This document shows positions 34,715-43,919 of a stretch of 64,000 bases of DNA, one piece after another (the stretch's first letter is position 1; each line of letters starts with the position of its first letter). A program made the translations under genes and the position numbers. This DNA is from Rhizobiaceae bacterium (GTDB lineage: Bacteria; Pseudomonadota; Alphaproteobacteria; Rhizobiales; Rhizobiaceae), in contig JANQMU010000140.1 in assembly GCA_028279875.1 (NCBI GenBank), positions 20,313 through 84,312 on the forward strand. Direction: 5' to 3'. The notes beneath the pieces are model-generated. The model was not told where the DNA came from. It saw only the letters and a list, made by a program, of their open reading frames with translations, and ran no database searches.

Positions 34715-36016
34715 TCATTGCGCGGGGTTGGTATTCGATGCGTCGAAGGCGTAGTGCTCGGACAGATACTGAAGACACCGTTCAAAGCCGCCTTCGACAA
34801 TGGGGGCTCGCTGCTTCGGGTCCACAGACTGGTCGAGGTCCTTCAGGCCGCTGGCGGTCAGCAGGCTTACGACCGTGTCATTGCCGGCAATCAGGCCGCG
34901 ATCGACCAGTTTTTTGATGCCGGCCAGAGGTACGACCGCCGATAGCTCACCCAGCAGGCCCTCGCGGCCGGCGAGCACGTCCTGCCAGTGTTGAAGGTCA
35001 ACATCGCCGATCGCGACCGCGGCACCGTTGGATTCACGAACCGCCTTGAGAGCCTGGTAGGAGCCTTGACTGGTGCCGATCGAGATCGCTGCCGTGCGGA
35101 AATTGGGAATGATGTTGACGGGACGATCTTCATCGGTTGCAAGTGTCTGTTCGAGAGAGCCGTAGACTTCGATTGCCGCCAGTTTCGGAAGCTTGCGGGT
35201 CAGGCGGGCATCCTTCAGGTCCTTGAAGCCGCGCCAGATACCGGCCATCGCATCGCCATAGGCAACGGGCAGTGCCAGCCAGTCGGGAACCGTGTTTCCC
35301 AACTGTTCGAATATCTCGTAGGCGATGGTCTTGTAGCCTTCGATGCCGACCGGATGGGAGCCGACGACGGGCGCAACAAATGGCGAGGTTGCATACCATC
35401 CCAGTTCACGGACACCACGTTCGAGCAGCGGCCACCGATCCTGCTGGTCGCGCAACGGCAGGACCATCGCGCCATATTTCCGAATCTGGTCCAGCAACGG
35501 ACCTGCTGCACCCTCGAAAGTCAGCACAATGCAGGCCAGTCCTGCCTTCGCCGCATAGGCCGCCAACGACGCACCGGCATTACCGGAGGAACTGGTGGCA
35601 ACGACCCGGGCATCGATTTGCCTGGCGTAGGAGATCGCCACCGTGGACAGGCGATCCTTGTAGGACCAGGTCGGATTGCGGCTTTCATCCTTGATATGGA
35701 TTGATTGCAGGCCGAGCATGTCCGCCAGGCGGTCAGCCCGGCAAAGCGGCGTGCCACCTTCGCCGAGAGTGATGACATTTCCCTCTCCAATCGGCAGGAA
35801 TGACTGATATCGCCACAATCCCGATGGCTGGCGATCGGAAGGCAATAGGCGGGAAGCGCGCGCATCGGCCATATAATCCAGCTCGAAATTGGCAGGCGCC
35901 GTCGTGCGGCAGGCGGGACAGCCCCGCGAGTCAATTGGTCGCGTTATGGGCTGTCCCTCTCCGCATCGAGCACAGACCAACCCCGCTATTCGTTGTGAAA
36001 CAGCCGGCGCGGACAT
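34715..36016 (-). CDS. threonine synthase-like PLP-dependent enzyme
   Basis: 433 residues, fold type II PLP enzyme. The cofactor lysine lies in NPTWSYKDRLS, the phosphate cradle is SSSGNAGAS, and a short N-terminal zinc-ribbon-like region (CARCG then CPAC) is present as in many ThrC relatives. Housekeeping ThrC normally sits with hom and thrB; here it is between an IclR regulator (1-nt overlap) and livK (34-nt gap). I infer a catabolic lyase or dehydratase for an amino acid brought in by the Liv system, for example a threonine, serine or diaminopropionate-like compound. The reaction is not decided by the sequence. Confidence 0.82.
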   Translation of the reverse strand: MSAPAVSQRIAGLVCARCGEGQPITRPIDSRGCPACRTTAPANFELDYMADARASRLLPSDRQPSGLWRYQSFLPIGEGNVITLGEGGTPLCRADRLADMLGLQSIHIKDESRNPTWSYKDRLSTVAISYARQIDARVVATSSSGNAGASLAAYAAKAGLACIVLTFEGAAGPLLDQIRKYGAMVLPLRDQQDRWPLLERGVRELGWYATSPFVAPVVGSHPVGIEGYKTIAYEIFEQLGNTVPDWLALPVAYGDAMAGIWRGFKDLKDARLTRKLPKLAAIEVYGSLEQTLATDEDRPVNIIPNFRTAAISIGTSQGSYQALKAVRESNGAAVAIGDVDLQHWQDVLAGREGLLGELSAVVPLAGIKKLVDRGLIAGNDTVVSLLTASGLKDLDQSVDPKQRAPIVEGGFERCLQYLSEHYAFDASNTNPAQ

Positions 36017-36801
36017 CAGTCCATCTCCCAGCTGTTTCGCGCTGTGCTCGGGCAGCCGAGGCTGTCGGAAATCGCAGATGCCGCATCGACGATCAGCCTG
36101 GTGATCTCGTCCTGTTTCAGCGACACCGTGTTGGGCATATAGGCAACGCTGACGCCGGCTATGACCTTGCCATTCGCGCCCCGAACGGGTGCGCCGACGG
36201 ATGTTACGCCGGCGATATTCTCACCATCGACAACGACAAATCCCGCTTCCCGAACGCTTTTCAGTTGCCGGACGATCCTGGCGGGTTCGGTGATTGTCTT
36301 GTCGGTGAACTCCTCAAGAGGATTTGCTTCCAGCAACTCAAGTGAACGATCCTCACCCGCGGCTGCAAGGAGGATCCTGCCAAGCGCGGTCGAGTGAAGC
36401 GGAAGAATTTCACCGGCATCAAGCCTCACCACGAGGCGGTGCTTGCTGGGAACCGAAAGAACATAGACCCCTCGACCGGCTCGAAGAGCGCCCAGGAATC
36501 CATTCAGCCCGTGCTCTTCGGCGAGGCGTGCAAGATGGAGCTGCGCGATACGCGCTGTGGTGTTTCCATGACGAATTGACATGCCGAGAGACACGGAACG
36601 ATAGCCAATCCGATATCTCCTGGTTTCATCGACCTGTTCGATAAAACCTCGTTCCAGCAAGGTGTTCAACGCGCGCTGGATGATCGTTGCCCCCAAACCC
36701 AGCCTTCTGGACAATTCGCGAACACCAAGGGGTTCGGCCGAAAGATCTATGGTTTCCAGCACTTCCAACCCGCGATCGAGAGATTGATTGATTTCGCTCA
36801 T
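36016..36801 (-). CDS. IclR-family transcriptional regulator
   Basis: 261 residues: N-terminal winged helix (LGVRELSRRLGLGATIIQRALNTLLERGF, read in pieces) and an IclR effector domain with the LPLHSTALGRILLA motif and the late GVSVAYMP region. It heads the minus-strand operon iclR-thrC-like-livKHMGF-M24. A strong palindrome 7-32 bp before its start is a likely self-regulatory site. Confidence 0.88.
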   Translation of the reverse strand: MSEINQSLDRGLEVLETIDLSAEPLGVRELSRRLGLGATIIQRALNTLLERGFIEQVDETRRYRIGYRSVSLGMSIRHGNTTARIAQLHLARLAEEHGLNGFLGALRAGRGVYVLSVPSKHRLVVRLDAGEILPLHSTALGRILLAAAGEDRSLELLEANPLEEFTDKTITEPARIVRQLKSVREAGFVVVDGENIAGVTSVGAPVRGANGKVIAGVSVAYMPNTVSLKQDEITRLIVDAASAISDSLGCPSTARNSWEMD

Positions 36802-36807
36802 TCATTT

Positions 36808-36833
36808 GTTCCTATATACGGAACAACGTTCCG
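36808..36833. promoter_or_regulatory. IclR-type operator upstream of iclR
   Basis: CGGAAC-AAC-GTTCCG (36819-36833) is a perfect dyad with a 3-nt spacer. A further GTTCC half (36808-36812) makes a second, overlapping dyad GTTCC-N7-GGAAC (36808-36824). GGAAC/GTTCC half-sites are typical of IclR-family regulators. It lies just upstream of the iclR start codon, so binding would shut off the operon. The following 37 bp to 36870 are A+T-rich and probably hold the promoter; nothing coding was supported from 36834 to 37081. Confidence 0.62.
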
Positions 36834-37081
36834 ATTAGGATATTTATAGATGTTTCATATCGTGAGTCAAGCAAGCCAATCTCATAACGACTCGCTCGAT
36901 GCTCGATTCCTCTCGAGGCTAACGGGGAAGCTGATACTCGCGGAGCCTGCCGGGCTGAAGACGTGGTTCGACCGGGTGATGGAAACCACATTTCACGGTT
37001 CATCGAAAACCAAACCGAATTTCGAGCTTGAATTTATCGAAATGAACAAAGGGAGCGTTTGGTGCTCAAACCCGGAGGGGT

Positions 37082-38119
37082 TCAGCAGATCCGGGGAAGC
37101 TGCTCACCCGGGAGCCAGTCGACCACCCTTGCGCCGCCGAAGCCGGTTTGCATGGTGACCATGCAGTCGGTGTCCTCGACCACGTGACCGATTTGCGCCG
37201 TCTGGCCCCCCAGCGGATGGGCGCGCATGACCCCCATCACCCGGTCCGCATCGCCGGCATGGCAGATGCAGATTAGCCTGCCCTCATTGGCGACATAGAG
37301 CGGATCGAGGCCAAGGAGTTCGCAGGCCGCCTGAACGTCCGGGCGGATCGGAATATCGTCCTCCCGCAGGACAACGCCGACCCGCGAGGCATGGGCGATT
37401 TCATTGAGCGCCGTCGCAAGGCCGCCCCTTGTCGGATCGCGCAGCACCGAAATGCCCTGCACCGCGGTGATCATGGCCTCGACAAGCCCGTGCAGGGCGG
37501 TGCTGTCGGAACGGATCTCGGTTTCGAATTCCAGGTTCTCGCGCTTCGACAAGATGGCGACGCCATGGTCGCCAATCGGTCCGGAAATCAACACGACCTG
37601 TCCGGGCTGTGCGGCCGTTGGCGATATCGCGACGCCCTCCGGCACGACACCCACACCGGCTGTCGTGATGAACACCCCGTCGCCCTTGCCTTTCTCGACC
37701 ACCTTGGTGTCGCCAGCGACCACGGGCACGCCGGCCTCACGGGCGGCATCGGCCATCGACATGACGATGCGCTCCAGATCGGCAAGCGGAAAACCCTCCT
37801 CCAGAATGAAGCCAGCCGTCAGCGAAACCGGTTTCGCCCCGGCCATGGCGACATCGTTCAGCGTGCCGTGGACGGCAAGCGAACCGATGTCTCCGCCCGG
37901 GAAAAACAGCGGTGAGACCACATGGGCGTCGGTCGACATCACCAGGCGGCCCGGCGGCACGTCGAAAACGGCCGCATCATGACCCTGATCCAGGATCGGG
38001 TTCTTCAGGTGACGGTAAAACAGATCGCCGATCAGCTCCGTCATGGCGCGGCCGCCCCCGCCATGGGTCATGTCGACGGCGCCGGCACGCAAGCCCGCGC
38101 GGCCCTCCGTGCTGTTCAT
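37082..38119 (-). CDS. hypE: hydrogenase maturation protein HypE
   Basis: 345 residues from the ATG at 38119. PurM/ThiL-like ATPase that dehydrates the carbamoyl group on its own C-terminal cysteine to thiocyanate, the source of cyanide ligands for [NiFe] sites. The essential C-terminal PRIC tail is present (LPRIC). HGGGGRAMTELI at the start, GDTKVVEKGKGDGVF and RDPTRGGLATALNEIA are conserved. Overlaps hypD by 4 nt. Last gene of the hyp/hox cluster. Confidence 0.95.
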   Translation of the reverse strand: MNSTEGRAGLRAGAVDMTHGGGGRAMTELIGDLFYRHLKNPILDQGHDAAVFDVPPGRLVMSTDAHVVSPLFFPGGDIGSLAVHGTLNDVAMAGAKPVSLTAGFILEEGFPLADLERIVMSMADAAREAGVPVVAGDTKVVEKGKGDGVFITTAGVGVVPEGVAISPTAAQPGQVVLISGPIGDHGVAILSKRENLEFETEIRSDSTALHGLVEAMITAVQGISVLRDPTRGGLATALNEIAHASRVGVVLREDDIPIRPDVQAACELLGLDPLYVANEGRLICICHAGDADRVMGVMRAHPLGGQTAQIGHVVEDTDCMVTMQTGFGGARVVDWLPGEQLPRIC

Positions 38120-39267
38120 GCCGCCGCGTCCCCGGTCGCCAGCGCCGCCTCCCGCTTGCGTCCGTAGGTCCAGTAGGCGGCGCAGGCGCCTTCCGATGAC
38201 ACCATGCAGGCCCCAATCGGGTTGTCGGGCGTACAGACCGTACCGAACAGTTTGCATTCGGTCGGTTTCTTCGCGCCGCGCAGCACTGCCGGACATTCGC
38301 AGGATTTGACCTCCCGCGAGGCCTTCGGGCTGAGCGTGAAACGGCTTTCGGCGTCAAACTCCTCATAGGCGCTGCGGATCTTCAGGGCGCTCTCCGGCAC
38401 GGTTCCAAGCCCGCGCCACTCGAAATCCCTGCGCCGCTCCAGAACGTCGGCAACCAGTCGCTGCGCCTTGCGATTGCCATGGCGGGTCACGACCCGCGTG
38501 TACTGGTTCTCCACCACATGACGGCCTTCATTGATCTGGCGGATCAGCATCAGTGTCGACTGCATGACATCCAGCGGTTCGAAACCGGCAATGACGATCG
38601 GCTTGCGGAACGCCCGCGCCGCCGGCTCGTAAGGGGCCGACCCGATGACGGAACTGACATGGGACGGCCCCAGGAAGCCGTCAATCCGCACCGGCGCTTC
38701 ACCCGGCCCCGCGGGCGCCTCGACGATATGGGCGATCGCCGGCGGCGTCAGGACATGATTGCAGAAGACCGTGAAATTCGCGATTCCCTCGGCCTTTGCC
38801 TGCAGGATGGCGACAGCGGTCGGCGGTGTCGTGGTTTCAAATCCGATGGCGAAGAACACCACCTCACGGCCCGGATTATCCCGCGCGATCTTCAGCGCGT
38901 CCTGAGTCGAATACACCATGCGGATATCGGCGCCTTCCGCCTTCGCTTTCAACAGGCTCTTCTGCTTGGTCCCCGGCACCCGCATCATGTCGCCATAGGT
39001 GGTCAGGATCACATCCTGCCTGAGCGCCAGTTCGACGGCGTCGTCCAGCCGGCGCACCGGCAGGACACAGACCGGGCAGCCCGGACCATGGACATATTCG
39101 ACATTGTCCGGCATCAGATCCTGCACGCCGTAGCGGAAGATCGCATGGGTATGGCCGCCGCAGAATTCCATCAGGTGATAGCGCCGGCCCGGATCGGCCT
39201 CGCGGGCAATCGCCGTGCCGAGCCTGCGCGCCAGCTTGCCGTCACGAAATTCGCGGATGTATTTCAT
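38116..39267 (-). CDS. hypD: hydrogenase maturation protein HypD
   Basis: 383 residues. Iron-sulfur scaffold on which Fe(CN)2CO is assembled with HypC. FCGGHTHAIFRYG, HGPGCPVCVLP, and the C-terminal cysteine set (KSCECPAVLRG, CKLFGTVCTP, GACMVSSEGACAAY) are all present. Overlaps hypC and hypE by 4 nt each. Confidence 0.95.
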   Translation of the reverse strand: MKYIREFRDGKLARRLGTAIAREADPGRRYHLMEFCGGHTHAIFRYGVQDLMPDNVEYVHGPGCPVCVLPVRRLDDAVELALRQDVILTTYGDMMRVPGTKQKSLLKAKAEGADIRMVYSTQDALKIARDNPGREVVFFAIGFETTTPPTAVAILQAKAEGIANFTVFCNHVLTPPAIAHIVEAPAGPGEAPVRIDGFLGPSHVSSVIGSAPYEPAARAFRKPIVIAGFEPLDVMQSTLMLIRQINEGRHVVENQYTRVVTRHGNRKAQRLVADVLERRRDFEWRGLGTVPESALKIRSAYEEFDAESRFTLSPKASREVKSCECPAVLRGAKKPTECKLFGTVCTPDNPIGACMVSSEGACAAYWTYGRKREAALATGDAAA

Positions 39268-39545
39268 GCGCCTGCCTCCCCGCCGGTTTCGGCCGCCGCG
39301 CCACCGGCCATTTCCTCCAGTTCCTCTGCCAGCACGCCGGTTTCCGCCATCAGTTTGAGCGTCCGGTCCGCTTCTTCTTCGGACAGCTTGTGCAGCGCGA
39401 AACCGACATGGACAAGCAGGTAGTCACCGACCTTCACCTCATCGAGCAGAGCCGTGGAAACCGGTTTCCGGATGCCTTCCAGAGCGACGGTCGCAATATC
39501 GCCTGATTCGAGGGAAACGACCCGGGCGGGGATTGCAAGGCACAT
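39264..39545 (-). CDS. hypC: hydrogenase maturation chaperone HypC
   Basis: 93 residues from the ATG at 39545, chosen because HypC must start M-C (catalytic Cys2): MCLAIPARVVSLE. GGAGCG stands before it. Small OB-fold chaperone that carries the iron fragment with HypD and delivers it to the large subunit. The C-terminal tail is Ala/Gly-rich. A TTG two codons upstream is not needed. Confidence 0.95.
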   Translation of the reverse strand: MCLAIPARVVSLESGDIATVALEGIRKPVSTALLDEVKVGDYLLVHVGFALHKLSEEEADRTLKLMAETGVLAEELEEMAGGAAAETGGEAGA

Positions 39546-39557
39546 GATCAAACGCTC

Positions 39558-40366
<809 letters not shown>

Positions 40367-40367
<1 letters not shown>

Positions 40368-40708
40368 CACACCACCTCCAATTCGCGGATCTTGAGCTCT
40401 TCGCCGCCGGTCACGTGCAGGGCCTCGGAACCGCAATGCGGACAGGTGCCGAACCGTTCCCCCACCAGGGCAGTTTCGAGGCAGGACAGACACAGGGCCT
40501 CGGCCGGCGGACGGGATATTTCAAGCGCCGCGCCCTCGGCGAGCGAACCTTTCATGACGACATCAAAGCCGAATTTCAGCGCCTCCGGTTCGACGCAGGA
40601 CAGCGCGCCAACGTCGACGCGCACCCGTTTGACGCGGCTGAAATGGTCGCGGGCGGCCTGATCCTTCAGGAGATCCAGAATGCTCTCGCAAAGCGACATT
40701 TCATGCAT
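40367..40708 (-). CDS. hypA: hydrogenase nickel chaperone HypA
   Basis: 113 residues from the ATG at 40708, giving the required M-H-E start (nickel ligand His2). The zinc site is two C-x2-C pairs, CLSC and CPHC. Overlaps the protease gene by 8 nt and hypB by 1 nt. The upstream frame is unused. Confidence 0.95.
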
Positions 40709-41159
40709 CAACACGCTCCCTTGCCGGCCGCGCATCCTCCAGCCAGGTCAGAAAGAACTGCTCGGCCTCGGCGAGATTTGCCACCGCTTCCGTCGAGAGC
40801 CCCTCTTTCATGGCGCCGAAGTCACGGCCCGAAATGCCGAGCACATAGGCACGCGGTCTGGCGCCGTACAGCGTCTCGCAAAGCGCCAGCACCGTCTCGG
40901 GAACCAGGCTGTGGCTCCCAAGCAACTGCGACGCGCCGGGCCGGATTTCCCGAAAGGAATAGGCGGATTCACCGCCGATTTCAGCGTCGGCGAAGACGAC
41001 CAGATCGTGGGTCGACATCGCCAGCGCATGCTCGGCGACCAGTTGATAATCGGTGTCCACATCCCAGCCGGGAAGCGCATGCGCGGCCATCAATTGCGAA
41101 AAGGCCGGCCCCAGCCCGTCATCGCCCCGCCCCGGATTGCCGTAGCCGATCAAAAGCAC
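40701..41159 (-). CDS. hoxW: hydrogenase maturation protease (HoxW/HyaD family)
   Basis: 152 residues. MLLIGYGNPGRGDDGLG carries the conserved Asp of the nickel-sensing site, VVFADAEIGGES the second Asp, and GSHSLVPETVLALCETLYG the His. It should cut the HoxH C-terminal extension after the final DPCLSCATH motif. It lies 10 nt downstream of hoxH. Confidence 0.92.
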   Translation of the reverse strand: MLLIGYGNPGRGDDGLGPAFSQLMAAHALPGWDVDTDYQLVAEHALAMSTHDLVVFADAEIGGESAYSFREIRPGASQLLGSHSLVPETVLALCETLYGARPRAYVLGISGRDFGAMKEGLSTEAVANLAEAEQFFLTWLEDARPARERVDA

Positions 41160-41169
41160 ATTGCGCTCC

Positions 41170-42612
41170 TCAGATGCTCTGCGTCCTGCTGTCGACCAGG
41201 GACCCGTCCGCGCCGAACAGTTCCACCTTCAGCGGCATCTGCCCGAGCGCATGGGTGGCGCAGGACAGGCACGGATCATAGGCGCGGATCGCTACCTCGA
41301 CATGGTTGAGCATGCCTTCGGTGATCTGATCCCGGCCGGACAGATGCTTGACGGCCACATCCTTGACCGCCCGGTTCATGCCTTCATTGTTATGGGTCGT
41401 GGACACGATCAGGTTGCAATAGGTGACCTGATCGTTTTCATCGACCCGGTAGTGGTGGATCAGGTTTCCGCGCGGCGCTTCGATCACGCCGATACCCTCT
41501 TCGCGGCGATCCCCGCTGGCCACAAGGTCCGTCCCCTGCAGATCCGGATCGTTGAGAAGGTCGCGGATTTTCTCCATGCAATGTAACACTTCGATCATGC
41601 GCGCCCAGTGATTGGCGAGCGTCGAATGGTTCGGGCCGCCATTGCTCACCGCCCTCAGATCCTGATGCGCGGCATTGGCCAGCGGCGTATCGATGAAGCT
41701 CGCGGTGTTCATGCGCGCCAGCGGCCCGACCCGGTACCAGCCGGCATCCGGCCCCAGCGCCGTGATGAACGGAAACTTCATATAGGACCAGGAACGAACA
41801 TCCTCCACGATCATCTCGTGATAGCGCGAATAGGGCACCTGATCGAAAATCTCGTCGCCACTGGAGTTCAAGGCGCGCAGATTGCCGTGGTAAAGATCCA
41901 GCGCGCCGTCGCTTTCGCGCACCAGCGACAGATAGTTGGACGGGAAGGATCCGAACCCGGCAACGAGCTCCGCATGCTCCAGCGTGTAGTCCCTGGCAAG
42001 CTTCAGCGCATCCTGCACCCAGGCGATCATCTCATCGATGGTCGACAGGAAATGATCCCGTTTTTCGAGCGGTAGATTGGCGTTGATCCCGCCGGGAATG
42101 GCGCCCGTTCCGTGGATTTTCTTGCCGGCGGTCGCCTCGATGATTTCCTGGCCGTATTTGCGCATCAGCACGGCCCGTTTGCCGAGCTCCGGCTTTTCCC
42201 GGATCACCTCGAAAATATTGCGTTTTTCGGCCGGCGCCCCGAAGCCGAACAAAAGGTCCGGTGCCGCCAGATGGAAGAAGTGCAGCACATGGCTCTGCAT
42301 CACCTGGCCGTAATGCATCAGCCGCCGCATCTTTTCCGCCGTCGGCGTCAACTGATCGACGCCGGCGATCATGTCCATCGCCTTTGCCGCCGCGATATGG
42401 TGGCTGACGGGGCATATGCCGCACAGGCGCTGCACGATCACCGGCACTTCCCACATCAGACGCCCGCGGATGAAGCGTTCGAAGCCACGGAATTCGACAA
42501 TGTGAAGCCGGGCTTCCTCGACCCGGTTTTCCGCATCGAGATGGATGGTCACCTTGCCATGGCCCTCCACGCGGGTGACCGGCGAGATCTCTATCATTCT
42601 GGGTTCGGTCAT
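41170..42612 (-). CDS. hoxH: NAD-coupled [NiFe] hydrogenase large subunit HoxH
   Basis: 480 residues. Nickel ligands are in RLCGIC (C64, C67) and DPCLSC (C448, C451); RVEGHGK is present at the N-terminus. After the last ligand motif ATH there is a 26-residue C-terminal tail expected to be removed on maturation, matching the protease encoded next. Length and motifs fit the group 3d bidirectional (soluble, NAD-reducing) enzyme. Interconverts H2 with protons and NADH in the cytoplasm. Confidence 0.95.
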   Translation of the reverse strand: MTEPRMIEISPVTRVEGHGKVTIHLDAENRVEEARLHIVEFRGFERFIRGRLMWEVPVIVQRLCGICPVSHHIAAAKAMDMIAGVDQLTPTAEKMRRLMHYGQVMQSHVLHFFHLAAPDLLFGFGAPAEKRNIFEVIREKPELGKRAVLMRKYGQEIIEATAGKKIHGTGAIPGGINANLPLEKRDHFLSTIDEMIAWVQDALKLARDYTLEHAELVAGFGSFPSNYLSLVRESDGALDLYHGNLRALNSSGDEIFDQVPYSRYHEMIVEDVRSWSYMKFPFITALGPDAGWYRVGPLARMNTASFIDTPLANAAHQDLRAVSNGGPNHSTLANHWARMIEVLHCMEKIRDLLNDPDLQGTDLVASGDRREEGIGVIEAPRGNLIHHYRVDENDQVTYCNLIVSTTHNNEGMNRAVKDVAVKHLSGRDQITEGMLNHVEVAIRAYDPCLSCATHALGQMPLKVELFGADGSLVDSRTQSI

Positions 42613-42624
42613 TGCGCTGCACCC

Positions 42625-43194
42625 TCAATCGAATCTGATCTTGTCGCGCTCGAAGCCATGGAACCGGCCCGTCAGCAGCTTCATGAGCGTGTCGAAGATG
42701 ATATCGCCTTCCGGCGCACAGCCGGGGATCTGATAGTCGATTTCGACCACTTGCGAGCACGGATAGACTTCGTCGAGAAGCAGCGGCAGCGCCGGGTCGT
42801 TGGGCACATTGTGCGTCGTGTTGCGGATATACTGGCCGGTGATATAGGCCTCGTCCAGGCACTCCCGCAGCGGCGCATCGGAATGCATGATGGCATTGCG
42901 CATCGCCGGCAGCCCGCCCATGATCGCACATTGGCCAAGGGCGATCAGCACATCGCAATTGCGCCGGAAATCACGCAGCACATGGACATTTTCCTCGTTG
43001 CAGCAGCCGCCCTCGATAATGCCGATATCGCAGCGCTGGGTGAAGCGTTTCTTGTCGGTGAGCGGCGACCGGTCGACATCCACGAGTTTCATCAGCTCGA
43101 TCAGGCGCTCGTCGACATCGAGGATGGCCATGTGGCAGCCGAAGCAGCCGGCCAGCGACGCCGTGGCGATCCGGGCCTTCGGCAACGCGCTCAT
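42625..43194 (-). CDS. hoxY: NAD-coupled [NiFe] hydrogenase small subunit HoxY
   Basis: 189 residues, the short HoxY form holding only the proximal [4Fe-4S]: cysteines in AGCFGCH, EGGCCNEEN, ALGQCA and IPGCAPEGD. No twin-arginine signal, so the enzyme is cytoplasmic. Overlaps hoxU by 4 nt and precedes hoxH by 12 nt. Confidence 0.94.
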   Translation of the reverse strand: MSALPKARIATASLAGCFGCHMAILDVDERLIELMKLVDVDRSPLTDKKRFTQRCDIGIIEGGCCNEENVHVLRDFRRNCDVLIALGQCAIMGGLPAMRNAIMHSDAPLRECLDEAYITGQYIRNTTHNVPNDPALPLLLDEVYPCSQVVEIDYQIPGCAPEGDIIFDTLMKLLTGRFHGFERDKIRFD

Positions 43195-43919
43195 TTGCGT
43201 TTCGCCTCGATGTCGTGGCCGATCAGCCCCTTGTCGAACTTGCGCTCGCCGATCGGCGTTGTAAACCCGACCCGTTTGCGGATGATGCAGCCGACCGGAC
43301 AGACTTCGTCAGAGATGGCGTGATCGGAGACATCCGCGTCGGTATCCGCCAGATTGGCGCCATTGACCGCGACACGCCGATGAATGCCGCGGCCGACATA
43401 GCCGAAGACGCCCTTGCCGTCGACATCCTGGGATGCGCGGATGCAGCGGCCGCAACTGATGCAGCGATTGGTGTCGAGCGCGATGTCCGGATGCGAGGCA
43501 TCGACGGCCCGGCAGGGTTCCAGATAGGGAAATTTCGTCGCCTCGGTCATGTCGAGCCGGTAGGCCATCGCCTGCAATTCGCAATTGCCGCTGGCCTCGC
43601 AGATCGGGCAAAGGTGATTGCCCTCGTGAAACAGCATTTCCACAAGATCCCGCCGCATCTTGTTGAGATGCGCGGTTTCGTTCTCCACCGCCTGCCCGGG
43701 CGCCGCCGGCTGTGTGCAGGCCGCGACGCTGCGGCCACCCGCCTTGACCGTGCAGACCCGGCAACTGCCCTGGTGGCGCAGGCCCTGGTGATCGCACAGG
43801 CGCGGAATGTAGATGCCCGCCGCATCGGCCGCCTCCATGATCGTCTGGCCGGCCTGGGCCGTGACCTCGACCCCGTCGATGGTGAAAGCGAAACCGGTTT
43901 CCTTCGTTGTTCCGCTCAT
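43191..43919 (-). CDS. hoxU: hydrogenase diaphorase iron-sulfur subunit HoxU
   Basis: 242 residues from the ATG at 43919 (upstream frame is antisense). NuoG-like N-terminal part: [2Fe-2S] CDHQGLRHQGSCRVC, the His/Cys cluster HEGNHLCPICEASGNC, and [4Fe-4S] CISCGRC with CPVGC. Relays electrons between HoxF and HoxY. 4-nt overlaps with hoxF and hoxY. Confidence 0.94.
   Translation of the reverse strand: MSGTTKETGFAFTIDGVEVTAQAGQTIMEAADAAGIYIPRLCDHQGLRHQGSCRVCTVKAGGRSVAACTQPAAPGQAVENETAHLNKMRRDLVEMLFHEGNHLCPICEASGNCELQAMAYRLDMTEATKFPYLEPCRAVDASHPDIALDTNRCISCGRCIRASQDVDGKGVFGYVGRGIHRRVAVNGANLADTDADVSDHAISDEVCPVGCIIRKRVGFTTPIGERKFDKGLIGHDIEAKRK

Noticed and set aside
36850..37158. 102-residue plus-strand frame between iclR and hypE
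   Set aside because: Runs into the conserved end of hypE in antisense, has no good ribosome site and no recognisable domain.
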